This document shows, piece after piece, positions 45,048-56,660 of a stretch of DNA of 64,000 bases. Positions within the stretch are counted from its first letter, which is position 1, and every line of letters begins with the position of its first letter. Where the stretch lies: positions 91,773,740 to 91,837,739 of the forward strand of contig OW804095.1 in assembly GCA_942159475.1 (NCBI GenBank), in the 5' to 3' direction. The stretch is from Sthenelais limicola (taxonomy: Eukaryota > Annelida > Polychaeta > Phyllodocida > Sigalionidae). The notes beneath the pieces are model-generated. The model was not told the origin of the DNA and searched no databases. It was given only the letters and a program-made list of their open reading frames with translations. A program made the position numbers and the translations under genes.

Positions 45048-47184
45048 TGGGTCGAAAATGACCCCTACAGGCATATATGGGGGTCAGGTGATAACATTTC
45101 TATTAATGTGGTTACTTAAGGGTAAAAACTGTGAATTTTGTTGCAGAAGCACCAAATTTGGTAAAAAGGTAGTTCTTTTGATTTCCTATTATTTTGGAAG
45201 AATCCACATTCTGAAATATGAAATCGGTTGCCATGGGAACCCATTTTAAGGTGGAAAATGGAGTTTTAGGCAAAATTGCCATGTAATTTGAACTAATAAA
45301 CGTAAAAAGATAAGCAGATATTCATATGAAAGGTCTATTCATAGAGAATCTGATAATGTCTGTTTTCCAACTTTTTAATACATTGATATTGCTATGGCAA
45401 CCATTTTAAGGTGAAAATGGGCTTTTTAAGGGAAAATGGCCAAATAATGGCCATATAATTTGCTCTATTGAACATACATTAGTAACCAGGACCTCATATA
45501 ACAGTTTTTGTGATGCAGAATTATGTATCCCAGGGTTTTGCTAATTTTGTTACCATAGCAACCACATTTATCCTTAGATTCAACTGCTTTAGGCTTATCT
45601 AGCTTAATGATAATACAGGGGGATACAAGGAGTGGAGAGAAATCTTTGTCTAAAAGAAATATTCATTTCCATTTGAAAATGTAGTTAAAAGATGGATTTC
45701 ATTTGTGTAGTGTTTTATGTAATTATAGTATCTGATTTCCATGGCAACCCAAAAAAAACAGACCAAAATGTCAGAAAAACAGCATTTTAGTGTCCCATTT
45801 CGACACTTTTTTTTTTTTTGACGATTTTATTTTGACAGCTTCTCCAGCGTTGGACGCGAGAACAGGCGTCTTACAAAATGTACAAGGTTTTCGTCCTGCT
45901 GCTGTATACTAAACTACTGAATATTAGAGAAGATTTACCAAATACAAATACAAGTAAAGATACAAATACAGGTATGGCACCAAACATGGGAATAATGATG
46001 GTACAGATTTTGTGGCAATTATATATTTGGCCATTTTCCCTTAAAAAGCCTATTTTCACCATGAAAAAGGTTGCCATGGCAATGAAAATAAGTAAAACGT
46101 TAACAAAATGGATAATTTTGAATTCTCTATCATTAGAGCTTTCATATGAATATGTTTATGAATTTTATGTTTATTAGTTAAAATTATATGGCTCTTTTCC
46201 CCCTAAAATGCTATTTTTCATCTTCAAATCAGTTACCATGGCAACAGTTTCTTATTTTAGAATGTGGAACCTTCCAATATGATAGATAATTTTAAAATCT
46301 ACCTCTATACCAAATTTGATGCCTTTGTACACAAATTCACATTTCTTTTCTTGGTCAATGCCATGAATGTATGGACTACCGGTACCCAATGTATGGACTA
46401 CCCAAACTGTTTTATACCCCTAGTGCTAAGTTCTGCATCCAACAACAATATGTAAATTGATCACAATCAAAGGTGGTTACCATGCTAACATTCTATACAA
46501 AGTTATCATGAAATAGAACATAATATTATTTCATTGGTTTGGTCTCCAAAATTAGAGAACGTTACTGATTTTCAGGGATTTCTGCAATGAATGATTTACA
46601 ACTTTAATGGCTAAACTCCAACATTTAGGGCAATTCTGATAATAATTTGGTTGCTATGGCGACTAAAGCATTCAAAACCATGGTAATCATACACCACATG
46701 ATTCGGCATCAAAAGACCTTTCATATGAGGCCCTGCTTACTGATGTATGTCCATTAAAACAAATGTTATGGCCAATTTTTGGCCATTTTCCCATAAAAAG
46801 CCAATTTTCACCTTTAAAAATGTTGCCATGGTAACAACAATGTATAAACTGTATTTAAACCAATATTTACAGATTCTCCTTTAATAGAGCTTTCTTATGA
46901 ATATCTACTCATCCATCTACATTGATTAGTTCAAATTATATGGCTCCTTTAAAAAAATATGTTATATTTCAATTTAAATCAGTTGCTATAGCAACCGATT
47001 TCATTTTTCAAAATGTAGACCCTTCCAAAATGAGACAGAAAAAAAAGATCTACCTCGGTTACAAATTTGGTGATTTTTTCACAAAATTTGCATTGACTAA
47101 CCCTAATATTAGCTGCTCAGTCATGGTCAGTAATATTGAGATTTTTTTACCCCATATATGCCCAGAGGGGTCGTTTTTGACCCA
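45048..47184. repeat. Inverted and direct internal modules of element P
   Basis: The left segment (about 45048-45560) matches the complement of 46660-47184. Shared blocks include TTTTGGAAG...CACATTCTGAAA, ATATGAAATCGGTTGCCAT, GGGAAAATGGCCAAA and a CAGGACCTCATAT-type word. A third, direct copy of the right-hand module lies at about 46020-46400 (TTGGCCATTTTCCCTTAAAA, GGTTGCCATGGCAA). Each module carries the palindromic word GTTGCCATGGCAAC or a variant, at least eight times in all. Confidence 0.75.
45806..45985 (-). mobile_element. Retroelement 3' end inside element P
   Basis: A run of 14-15 T on the plus strand (about 45806-45820) follows, on the minus strand, TGTCAAAATAAAATCGTC, an AATAAA signal. 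The tail resembles that of LINE B (AAATAAAATCTTTAAAA). The sequence upstream (GC-richer, ending around 45985) differs from the P modules on both sides. No target-site duplication was identified. Confidence 0.5.
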
Positions 47185-47561
47185 ACCTTAAACAAACTTA
47201 ATTATTTCTGTATCAAATTTTGATAATTCTAGTTTATGTGTGAAAATGGATGTCTGAGGTATTGGGTAGTCCATTCTATGTATGTTTTTTCTAAAATTAC
47301 CTAGTATAATGCAATATTTAATCATCTTCAATCATCTTTTCTGCTTAGACATCTTTCTTTTGCAGTAAGCAGACAGCAGTGATGGTCACGTGACCTAAAA
47401 TAGCCCGTTGTCAATGGCAACACTAGTTATACAATGTAGAGGGGCTAAACTTCTCACACATCTCATAACCATTACATATTTTATTTTATTTCAATATAAT
47501 AATGCTCATGAAAAAAGCATCTTACATGGGTCGAAAACGACCCCTATAGGCATATATGGGT

Positions 47562-48322
47562 TAATAAAATAAGCGTTTCGAGCCTTAAACCGCTATCTTC
47601 TCTGAAACCGCTGGCCAGATCTCCATTATATTTCACATGCACATTGCCAAAAATGATGCCGAACCATTCCACTATATTTCATTAAAAAATTAGGGTTGGA
47701 AAGCGGTTAGAAATGGGTTTATATCAAGCATCCCCATCCAGGGCCCCCAGCACTGCCTGAAAACAAACCTATCAGTGCCCCATCACCAGGTTTCTGGATC
47801 ACCCAAAGCATGGCGTCATGGACAGGTACCATGGCAAGTCGTTGTTTCACTATGGGGCGGGAGTTGATATATTTCACCATATTTCCACCAAAAGGAATTC
47901 AGGAAATGTCCATTGTAGGGGCAGGGGGAGAGGCAATGGGAGACAAAAAAACATCTTAACAGGGTTCCATTTGAGGTATATGGGGCGGGGGTAGGGGAGG
48001 GGGAGGGGAGGGGGGAGAGGGGCGGGGGAGAGGGGCGGGGGAGGGGAAGGGGGAGGGGAAGGAGGGAGAGGGGCGGGTGAGGGTGGAGAGGGGCAGGGGG
48101 AGGGGGAGAGGGGTGGGGGAGGAGAGGGAATGGGAGGCAACAATACAATAGTGACAAAAAACATTTTAACAGGGTTCCATTTGAGGTATGAATGTTAATA
48201 CAGATACTAACTTACAGAGACAACTTGAAAGAGAAAGATGGTTGGAGAGGGAACAAGGAGAGTGGGAAGATGTGGGCCCCACTGTCCCACTAGCAAATCC
48301 AGTGCGAAGCACAGGTATTTGG
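47562..48322 (-). mobile_element. Hairpin-ended repeat family R, copy R4
   Basis: Minus-strand copy. It begins at the TTAA of element P with TAAAATAAGCGTTTCGAGCC, the complement of the R3 end. It continues with CTGGCCAGATCTCC, GGCGTCATGG, a G-rich core (47980-48130) and AACAGGGTTCCATTTGAGGT, and ends at the hairpin near 48290-48322. One arm of the hairpin has decayed (ACAGGTATTTGG). Confidence 0.85.
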
Positions 48323-48365
48323 CAGTTTATATATTAATACGGGAACAATTTTCTGTACGTTGAAC

Positions 48366-49963
48366 TTATCTCCGCCGAAACTGCTGGCCAGATCTTCGAT
48401 ATATTTCACATCCACATTGCCAAAAATGGTGCAGACCCAGTCCGCTATGTTTCATTAACAAATTAGGGTTGGAAATGGGTTAGAAATGGGTTTACATCAG
48501 GCACCCCGATCCAGGGCCCCTAGCGCTGCCTGAAAACAAACCTATCAGTTTCTGGGTCACCCATTACATTCCAAACTAACGTTATTAAAGTGCCATATTT
48601 CTAGCAACAAAATTGCATGTTACATGTGACGACGTCACCGCAAACATCACGTCATCAATGGATGGGATCGAGAGTGGGATTATCAGCCTCTAACTCTCTC
48701 TCTTCTCTCTCCCTCCATCTCTCTCCTCTAGCTGTCTCTCCTCTCTCCCTCTCGCTCTCTCTCACTCACTCTCTCCAACAATTCTATAGCTTCACAAAGA
48801 TATGTAACTTGCGATTTTTGTGGACTTATGCAGAACAAATGGCGGCCATGCCACATGTAATCAGGTCGGTTTTTAGGTGTGTTTTTCTAATAAATTGCAT
48901 TGGTCTGTGTTTCAAGAGATTGGTTATCAAAATCTAAATCATTTCATTAGAGAATACTTGGTGAGGTTGGAGAAGTGAAGTAAAGAAGATTATGTCTACA
49001 TGCTTGCTTTGTCTGTAGATCATACCAACGATCCTAAAGCTATTTTAAGTTAACTTAGTTTTAATTCGTCTTGGATTGCCAAAAATGTGTACAGTTAGAT
49101 GATATTCGCAGAGTGAACGATACATACCATGAATGCTTAAGACACAAGCACACAGATAAAGTATGGGATCCAAAGAAATATATGTTTTAGGTTGTAAAGT
49201 CTGATTTGACATGGTTGTTGAAATTGTTGCTCTGTCTCTCTCTCTTGGGATCGGAAGTGGGATCGGAGCGAGAGTGGGATCGGAGGATATATATAGCCTA
49301 TGCAATAGAGGGGGAGGGATGAGAGGGAATGGGAGAGGCAACAGGAGTGGGATGGGGACAATCAACATAACAACAATACAACACTGACCAAAAAATATCT
49401 TAACAGGGTTCCATTTGAGGTATGAATGTTAATACAGATACTAACTTACAGGAACAATTTGAAAGAGGAAGAGCAACTTTCTCTCCTACTCCTTTAGAAT
49501 TTGTGTTGCAGATATGGAATTTTAATCGGGTTTGTCCCGTCTTTGTTTCTAAGAAGGTTTAAAACCCCTTTTGGGGGAACATGGGTAATGCAAAAGGGGG
49601 GAGGAGGGAGAGAGAGGAGAGGGAGAGGCAGAGTGAGAGAGAGAGGAGAGTGAGAGACAGACAAAAAGTAAGAGAGGAGAGTGAGAGAGAGGGGGAGTAG
49701 GAGTGGGGGCAGGAGGCAGAGTGGGAGCAAGAGAGGGAATGGGAGAGGCAATGGGACAGGGACAGGCAACACAACAACAGCACAACAGTGACCAAAAAAG
49801 CATCCTAACAGGGTTCCATTTGACGTATGAATGTTAATACAGATAATACGTTACAGAGAGAACTTGAAAGATAAAGATGGTGGGAGAGGGAACAAGGAGA
49901 GCTGAAGATGTGGGCCCCATTGTCCCACTAGCAAATCCAGTGCGAAGCACGGGTATTTGCTAG
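48366..49963 (-). mobile_element. Hairpin-ended repeat family R, composite copy R5
   Basis: Minus-strand copy, longer than the others. It has the far end at 48366-48560 (CTGGCCAGATCTTCGATATA), CT/GA-rich parts at 48690-48780 and 49230-49330, and then the AACAGGGTTCCATTTGAGGT block at 49400-49480 and again, slightly altered, at 49800-49880. It ends in an intact hairpin CTAGCAAATCCAGTGC / GCACGGGTATTTGCTAG (49928-49963). The doubled block suggests two overlapping insertions or an internal duplication. Confidence 0.75.
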
Positions 49964-50699
49964 TGTTCATTAATTATGAGTCTTGCTACTAAAAAGTCTT
50001 TTAGTGCAAGTAAACAAAAAGAAGTCTCTTGTGTAGAAGTGTGCTTTTGAACACTGGTTAAAATGTCTTAACTTCCTCTTAAGAATCAGGGTGCATAAAA
50101 AGTCCTTATGTATGGTTGTCACCGCTATCCTCTGTGCCCTTAAGGCCATCCAAGCCACCGCTGGATCTTGTCGCTGACCGACAGGGCACCAGTCTCACTC
50201 TCACCTCCTGGCCATGTGACTGGAACAGGTGGTTAGTCAACACTATAGTATTTTCATAGAAAAAACCTTTAACAAGTACAGGAACACAAGTCAACCTTTC
50301 TGTATTGTTTTGACACTTCTTGTTTCTTGCAAGAAAACTAAAAAATACTCTCTTCAAAGCAGATGGCGGAGGGTAAAAGAGAACACTGGTCCTATGGTGC
50401 TTTTTCTCAGACTCCTCCGTCTCCACCTATCTGTTTGTTAAAAACAACTTCTCAAGAGAGAGAGTTGGATAATAATACCCTTTTGGGGCTGGAGTCCTTG
50501 TCCACAGACTCCACCATTACCTCCAAGGGAGAAATGGATCTTACCCGGGTATAAAACTCTTTTAAACCTGCACCTCTCTCACACCCGAAGAGAGGGCGGA
50601 ACAATTAATTAAATAGTAAAACTATTTTAAGAGTGTAAGAAAAGACAACGAAAGTTTTATAAAGTAATCATGCAATACCCTAGACAAACCCAATACCCT
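49964..50699. other. No recognisable gene
   Basis: Unique sequence; small frames without domains. Confidence 0.5.
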
Positions 50700-52047
50700 G
50701 CCTAAGGGTAGGAGGAGAGGGGAGGGGGACAGAGGAGACAGAGGGGCACAGAGGAGAGGAGGAGAGGAGGAGAGGAGGAGAGGAGGAGAGGAGGAGAGGG
50801 AGTTGAAGGGGGAAAGAGACAGGGAGAAAGGAGAGGAGGGGAGAGAGAATAGGGAGCAAGAAGAGGGAGAGAGGAAAGGGAGGGAGGAGAGAAGAGCGAG
50901 GGAGAAGAGGGAGGGAGAAGAGGGAGGGAGGAGAGGGAGGGAGGAGAGGGAGGGAGAAGAGGGGGAAAAGAGAGAGGAAGAGAGAAGAAAGAGAGAATAG
51001 TGGAGAGGGAGAAAAAAAGGAGGGAGAGAGAAAAGAGGGAGAGGGAGGGAGGAAGGAGAGGAGGGGAAGGGAGGAAGGAGGGGAGGAGGAGATAGGAAAG
51101 GGAGAGAGGAGAGGGGGGCAGAAAAAAGGGAGAGGGGAGAGGAAGGGAGAGAAGAGAGGAGGGAGAGGGAGAGAAGAGAGGAGGGGGAGGGAGAGAGGAG
51201 AGGGAGGGAGAGAGGAGAGGGAGGGAGAGAGGAGAGGGAAGGAAGAGAGGAGAGGGAGAGAAGGAAGGGGGAGAGAGAAGAGGGGAGAAGAGAGGAGAGG
51301 GAGAGAGATAAGGTGAAGAGAAGAAAAAGGGAGAGAAGAGAGGAGAGGAGGGGGAGGACGGAGAAGGAGGAAGAAAGGGGAGAGAGGGTGGGAGGGGAGG
51401 GGAGAAAGAAAGGATTGGAGGAAGAGGGAGAGAGGAGAGGAGGTAGGGAGGGGAGAGAGGAGAGGGGAGGGGGACAGAGGAGAGGAAGAGAGAGAGGAGA
51501 GGAGGGAGAGGAGAAAGAAAGAGAAAGAAAGGAGAGAGGGAGGGAAAAAAGAGGAGGAAAGGGAGGGAAGAAAGGGAGAGAGGAGAGGAAGAGGAAGAAA
51601 GAGGGAAAATGAGGGGAGAGGACAGGGAAGGAAGAGAGGAGAAGAAGAGAGGGGGTAGAGGAGAGAAAGTAAGAAAGGGAGGAATAGGGAAAGAGAAGAG
51701 GAGGGGGAGGGAGGAGAGAGGGAGAGAGGAGAAGGAGAGAGAGGGGAGGGAGGAGAAGGAGAGAGAGGGGAGGGAGGAGAGGGGAGGGGAGGGAGGAGAG
51801 GGGAGGGAGGAGAGGGGAGGGAGGAGAGGGGAGGGAGGAGAGGGGAGGGAGGAGAGGGTAGGGAGGAGAGGGGAGGGAGGAGAGGGGAGGGAGGAGAGGG
51901 GAGGGAGGAGAGGGGAGGGAGGAGAGGGGAGGGAGGAGAGGGGAGGGAGGAGAGGGGAGGGAGGAGAGGGGAGGGAGGAGAGGGGTAAGAGGAGAAGGGG
52001 AGAGAGGAGATGGAGAGAGGAGAGGGGAGGAGAGAAAGGAGGACAGT
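50700..52047. repeat. 1.35-kb polypurine tract with a 15-bp minisatellite core
   Basis: The plus strand is almost purely A and G for about 1350 bases. The tract is built of GGAGAGG/GGGAGA words. From about 51725 to 51985 it becomes a regular 15-bp tandem array (GGGGAGGGAGGAGAG, about 17 units). The long minus-strand frames here (for example 52079-50622) are pure Ser/Leu/Pro composition artefacts and are not genes. A tract like this can form triplex (H-DNA) and G-quadruplex structures. Confidence 0.95.
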
Positions 52048-53103
52048 CTCAAAGAAGACTCCAAGTTGCATAGCTGCAAGTGTGTCAGGGTCTAAGGCAT
52101 CGGAGGAGTAGAAAGTTTCATGTCTATGGGCGTGATGCGGTGATGGGAATTATCAAGTTAAACTTGTATTCTGCCAGTTAACTCTTTGTTCGCACAAATG
52201 AAGGCCAAGTCTGTCGTCAAGTTAAGATTTCTCATGAAAGGGGTGTCATTTAGGTACCTGTTGATGATGACCGTACTGACATTAGTGAAGAGATGCTGTA
52301 TTCCTTTCCCTTTCTTTGACAAATTTCAGCATAGATGTGTTGTAGCAGTCCAGCAATGTCAGGTACTGACATCTACTCAAAAGAGAGGATCTGCCCATGA
52401 TGTTTCATCCAGTCTGCTGATGAATAAGGAACAGGAGTATTTAAACAATAATTTCCGGCTGCAAGGTTATTTATTTTTGTGGGTTATAGCAGTGAAACAA
52501 ACCCCTGTGCCATTGGTTATACCCTAAGAACTGTTATATCGCCGGACTTACCCAAGAACATGTAACCTATTTATGAATGATTTTGCCATAATGCCATAAT
52601 TATTTAAAGTGACTAGCAGTTAGTGGTACTTACCGGTGAATACCTTGAGACCCTAGTTGGTGTTCTTTGTTGTTTTTGCAGACGAACACTTGGCCATCAA
52701 GTCAGCGATGTTCTTTGCAGATTTTGTTAGAAAAACTCAGGGTTCCTCTGTCTTTTGTACCTGTGGTGGGGACCTTCACCTGTTGGTGTTTTGGCTGTGA
52801 TGAACGTGATGGCTGCTCAAATTCGGATGACAAGGTGAGCCTGCACAGAATCAGCCACAAATTAAAGAATGCGATAGTGAATCACGCATCAATCTGACTA
52901 ATTATTGAATGCAATGTAGGGTCACAAATTACCTGTATCAAGTCAATGGTTGGGTCGGAGGTAGGTGGTATTTTCCTTAGGATAGATACCAATGGCTGAT
53001 TGCTGTGTCTCTGCTTGAAACTGGTACCCATTTGTGGTAGTCGGGTGACTGATGCAGTGCATGCCATCTGTAAAATCACCGAAAAGAGAAGTATAGTAAG
53101 CAA
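52048..53103. other. No recognisable gene
   Basis: A possible exon-like open stretch with flanking AG and GT (52681-52832) encodes nothing recognisable. On the minus strand an open stretch around 52330-52150 also matches no family I know. The right border is the LINE H target site. Confidence 0.5.
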
Positions 53104-53970
53104 CATCAAGAAGACACCAAAGGACGGTGGCAGTTTATTGTGTTAAAAGTTGATAAGTCAAAGATTTTCAATATATATGCCCACACTGCAGACGATCCAA
53201 AGGGTCAACTACAAACATTAGAAGAGATAACAGCGATTATAAACGAACTTGAAGTAGACGATCTGATCGTCATCGGCGATCTAAATGCTGACATTCAATA
53301 CAGAACTCTACACAAGACAAGTCTTCAGCTAAAAGAATTTGTAAACGATCTAGATTTATGTGACATTGTAAGTGTGAAAAATGGTGGTATCCCACCCAAA
53401 ACCTGGTTTAGAACAAAGCAAGAATCCAGATTAGATTACGTCTTCATATCAAATAATATTGCGAATACAGCTGGTGAATGTTGTTTAGAATCTTATCCTT
53501 TATCAGACCATAAAATTGTTAGAGTTTCTCTGCATCTTCTCTCAGAAAAAAGAGGCAGAAGCTACTGGAAATTTAACTCCAAACTCCTCGAAGACGAATG
53601 TTTCATAGCAGAAGTCGAGCTTTTAGCTTTTAGGGGTAATAGGGAAAATCTTTCTCCTGTGTTAGTTTGGGAGTTATTCAAGATGGAGGTAAGACAACTC
53701 ACTATAAAAACAAGTTGTAATATTAGTAGAGCAAAGAAAGTGAAAACTGAAAAACAAAGAGATAAGCTCAGCACATTAGATCAAAAAGCTTCACTTACTG
53801 AAGTAGAGAAAGAGGAAAGGCAAGAACTTTTGAGCTTCCTTAAACAAGAAGAGCTAGATAAAGCGCAAGGCGCACTAATCAGGTCAAGAGCAAAGTGGGC
53901 TTTGGAGGGTGAAAAACCCTCCAAGTTCTTCTGCTCACTAGAAAAATACCGCAGTGAAAAAAACAACTAA
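53104..53970 (+). pseudogene. LINE H: APE endonuclease C-terminal part and linker
   Basis: Open from the truncation point. Endonuclease motifs in order: IVIGDLNADIQ (catalytic Asp/Asn), ESRLDYVFIS and YPLSDHKIV (catalytic Asp-His). The early Asn and Glu motifs are lost by 5' truncation. The linker typical of L1/Tx1 proteins follows: SYWKFNSKLLEDECFI, a lysine-rich helix, and WALEGEKPSKFFCSLEKYR. The frame leaves at an A-run (about 53957-53963) and returns at a second A-run near 53998, so two compensating indels are likely. Confidence 0.9.
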
Positions 53971-54003
53971 TGGTAGACAATAATATTATCAAAGGGAAAA
54001 AAT

Positions 54004-56660
54004 ATATTAGAAGAAGGGGAAAAATTCTACAAAAATCTATATGATGAGTTTGAGATTAATCAACAATGCACAGAGAAATTTTTAGACAAGGACCCTTCCT
54101 TCCAACTAGACAAGATAGACAATGATATTATATGTCACCCGTTCGAGTATAACAAGGTAACAAAGGTTGTAAAAGCGCTAAAAGATAACAAATCACCAGG
54201 ATGTGATGGTCTCACATCAGAGTTTTACAGATTCTTCTGGTATGCTATTAATCAAATATTTATTTCTATGTTTGAATTTTGCTTGTCGGTGGGGAAACTC
54301 TCTGAAACCGAGAATCGGGGAGTGATCAGTGTTCTGCCCAAGAAGGACCAAGACTTAAATAAATTGGGGAACTGGAGACCCATCACACTACTCAATGTAG
54401 ACTATAAGATCATGTCCAAATCGATTTCCACCAGATTAGAGTATTATTTACACGACATGATCAGTGAGGACCAATTTGGGTTTGTAAAAGGATGGTTCAT
54501 AGGAACCACTATTAGAAAAATAGATGACACAATTTCTTTCTTAGAAAAACATAAGCGAAATGGATTGGTAGTGTCTTTCGATTTCACGAAAGCCTATGAT
54601 TCCGTGAGTTGGTCCTTCTTGGACGGAGCACTGAAGTCTTATAACATAAATGAAAGATATAGATCATGGATAAAAACTTTATTAGAGGGCTCTAAAGCCA
54701 CCTTTAGCAATAACGGTTTCGCCTCAAACTGGTTTGATATTAGGAGGGGAGTGAAAAAAGGGGACCCCATATCTTCGATTTTGTTCACCATTGTCGTGGA
54801 GAAGCTAGCTCAGGGTATTAAAGATGACGAGAATATTAAAGGCATAAAACTAGGGGAAAAAGAGTCAAAGATTGTTCAATTTGCAGATGATCTCACCGTC
54901 ACTCTATCAGATGAATTATCTCTTGTTAAAACCGTTAGATTGTTGGATGACTTTTACCTTGCCTCCGGGCTCAAACTTAACCCTAAAAAGACAAAGGGTT
55001 TCAATATTGGGGACCTAACCCTAACAAATAGAGATGTGTTACAGTTTAACTGGGAAAACCTGATAAAGGTCCTGGGGGTGACCCTGCTGTACCCCCCAAC
55101 AAAAAAAAATGTTGACTAACGTAAATGTCAGTGATGTCAAAGATGCAAACTGTTTTCAATGAGTGGAACAAGAGACCCTTAACTATAAAGGGCAGAGTTC
55201 TAGTTGTGAATGTGTTCGTCCTTCCGCTGTTTCAACACATCCTAGCCTGCGTACCTATTTCAGAAAAATGGCAAAAACAAATTGAGGGTTCAATAATGAA
55301 ATTCATATGGAAAAGCCCGCACAACAAAATTAGTACGGACTTCTTGGTCCAAAAAATTGAAAATGGCGGACTAAACCTTAAACATATAAAAGAAATCGTT
55401 GAAACTAACAGAATAAAATGGATCCAACGACTATTGCCCGATTGAAACAGACTTGGGACCAAACATGGAAAGTATTATACTAAGTAGATTCAGACCTAAA
55501 GAAAACCTTAACCACTTCTACAAGGATATCTTCGATATCTGGAATAAGTACTACTATAGCTCAAAACCAAAGTATTATACTAAGTAGATTCAGACCTAAA
55601 GAAAACCTTAACCACTTCTACAAGGATATCTTCGATATCTGGAATAAGTACTACTATAGCTCAAAACCTCTCAGCGCCGCGCAAGTGGTGAAAGAGAGAA
55701 TATGGTGTAATATGCTCATCAAATGTAAGGGCCAAATGTTCTCATATGAAAACTGGCAAAACAGAGGAATCACAGTTTTAGGTGATCTCCTGAATGAGAA
55801 AGGTAAAATTATGTCAGTCTTAGAATTAAAAAAAGAGTATGGGATTGATTCTCTTCTCTCTATGAGAAACAACCTTGTAAAAGCATTCCTGGTGGAATGG
55901 GGGCGTATTCTACATGGCAAAGTAAGCACACCAAACAATGACTCCATAAACATAATAATTGGCCAGAATACGGTTGACATTTCTAAGGCTAGCACCAAAG
56001 AAATATACAACACCCTGGTCATGAAACGAAAGACTAAATATGAAAAACTTGATAAATGGCAAAAGATCTTAGCATTAAATAACTCACAGTTTAGTGAGAT
56101 CGACTGGAAAAAAATCTTTGTTAGACTGTACAAAACTACCAGTGAGTCCAAGTTGCAGGCCTTTCAATACAGAATTCTGCACAGGTCAATAACCTGTAAT
56201 GACATCTTGAAAAACATGCAAAAAGTAGCTACTTGTATGTGTTCATATTGCCAAGAAAGAGACAGCATAAATCACTTCTTCGTGGAATGCCCAGAAACGA
56301 ATAAGTTATGGGCGAGAATGTTATCAGCGGTGTGCTCAATGGGTCACCTAAACTCAGCCAGAAGTGGCAAACCCCCCTTTGAAACAAAAAATGGAAAGGT
56401 GCAATTCAGAACTGTAGACATCATGTTTGGTATCACCATAAATGACACAAGTTAAAAAATAGTGAATTGGATAATATTAAATATAAAGTTCTTTATACAT
56501 AGACAAAAACTCTTCCATTGGGGCCAAATTGTGTTTAAACACGCGATAAATGAGCTAGAAAAAAAATGTATAACTATACTATATGAGAACAAAATGTTAA
56601 CAAAAAGCAAAGAATACTCAAACACATGGAGGAAGTCTATGCGGATATCCAAAGCTTAAG
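54004..56660 (+). pseudogene. LINE H: reverse transcriptase and zinc-finger C-terminus
   Basis: From 54004 the frame carries NKSPGCDGLTSEFYRFFW, NWRPITLLNVDYKIMSKSIS, EDQFGFVKGWFIG, SFDFTKAYDSVSWSFLDGAL, RRGVKKGDPISSILF and VQFADDLTVTLSDE (both catalytic aspartates present). The GDP and QFADD style is that of the L1/Tx1 clade. Shifts occur at an A-run near 55105 and near 55435, and a 100-bp duplication interrupts 55469-55668. The C-terminus (55685-56455) has a CMCSYCQERDSINHFFVEC zf-RVT finger and, after a TAA at 56453-56455, about 65 more codons. It is dead as it stands, though three shifts lie in homopolymers and could be assembly errors. Confidence 0.9.
55469..55668. repeat. Perfect 100-bp tandem duplication inside LINE H
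   Basis: 55469-55568 and 55569-55668 are identical, from AAAGTATTATACTAAGTAGA to TACTATAGCTCAAAACC. One hundred is not a multiple of three, so it shifts the ORF. Without one copy, the upstream and downstream frames are in register. Confidence 0.97.

Larger units (their letters stand above)
44919..47560. mobile_element. Non-autonomous TTAA element P (piggyBac-like)
   Basis: TTAA at 44915-44918 and again at 47561-47564 flanks a 2.64-kb block that starts CCCAT and ends ATGGG. The right end, read inward, is CCCATATATGCCTATAGGGG then TCGTTTTCGACCC. Related words lie at 45048-45083 (same orientation as the right end) and inverted at 47150-47184. TTAA duplication and CCC/GGG ends are hallmarks of piggyBac elements. 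The outer terminal repeats match for only five bases, so this is provisional. The interior is made of repeated modules and has no transposase. Confidence 0.6.

Noticed and set aside
9603..49963. Classifying family R as a Helitron because of its hairpin end
   Set aside because: Helitrons start with TC and end with CTRR just after the hairpin, inserted between A and T. The R hairpin is the terminus itself and the flanks vary.
50622..52079. Very long minus-strand reading frames (485 and 463 codons)
   Set aside because: They are pure Ser/Leu/Pro translations of a polypurine tract, overlap in several frames and have no domain. Composition alone keeps them open.
52681..52832. Exon-like stretch between TTTTTGCAG and AAGGTGAGC
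   Set aside because: Splice-site-like bases are present, but the translation is unrecognisable and no partner exons were found.
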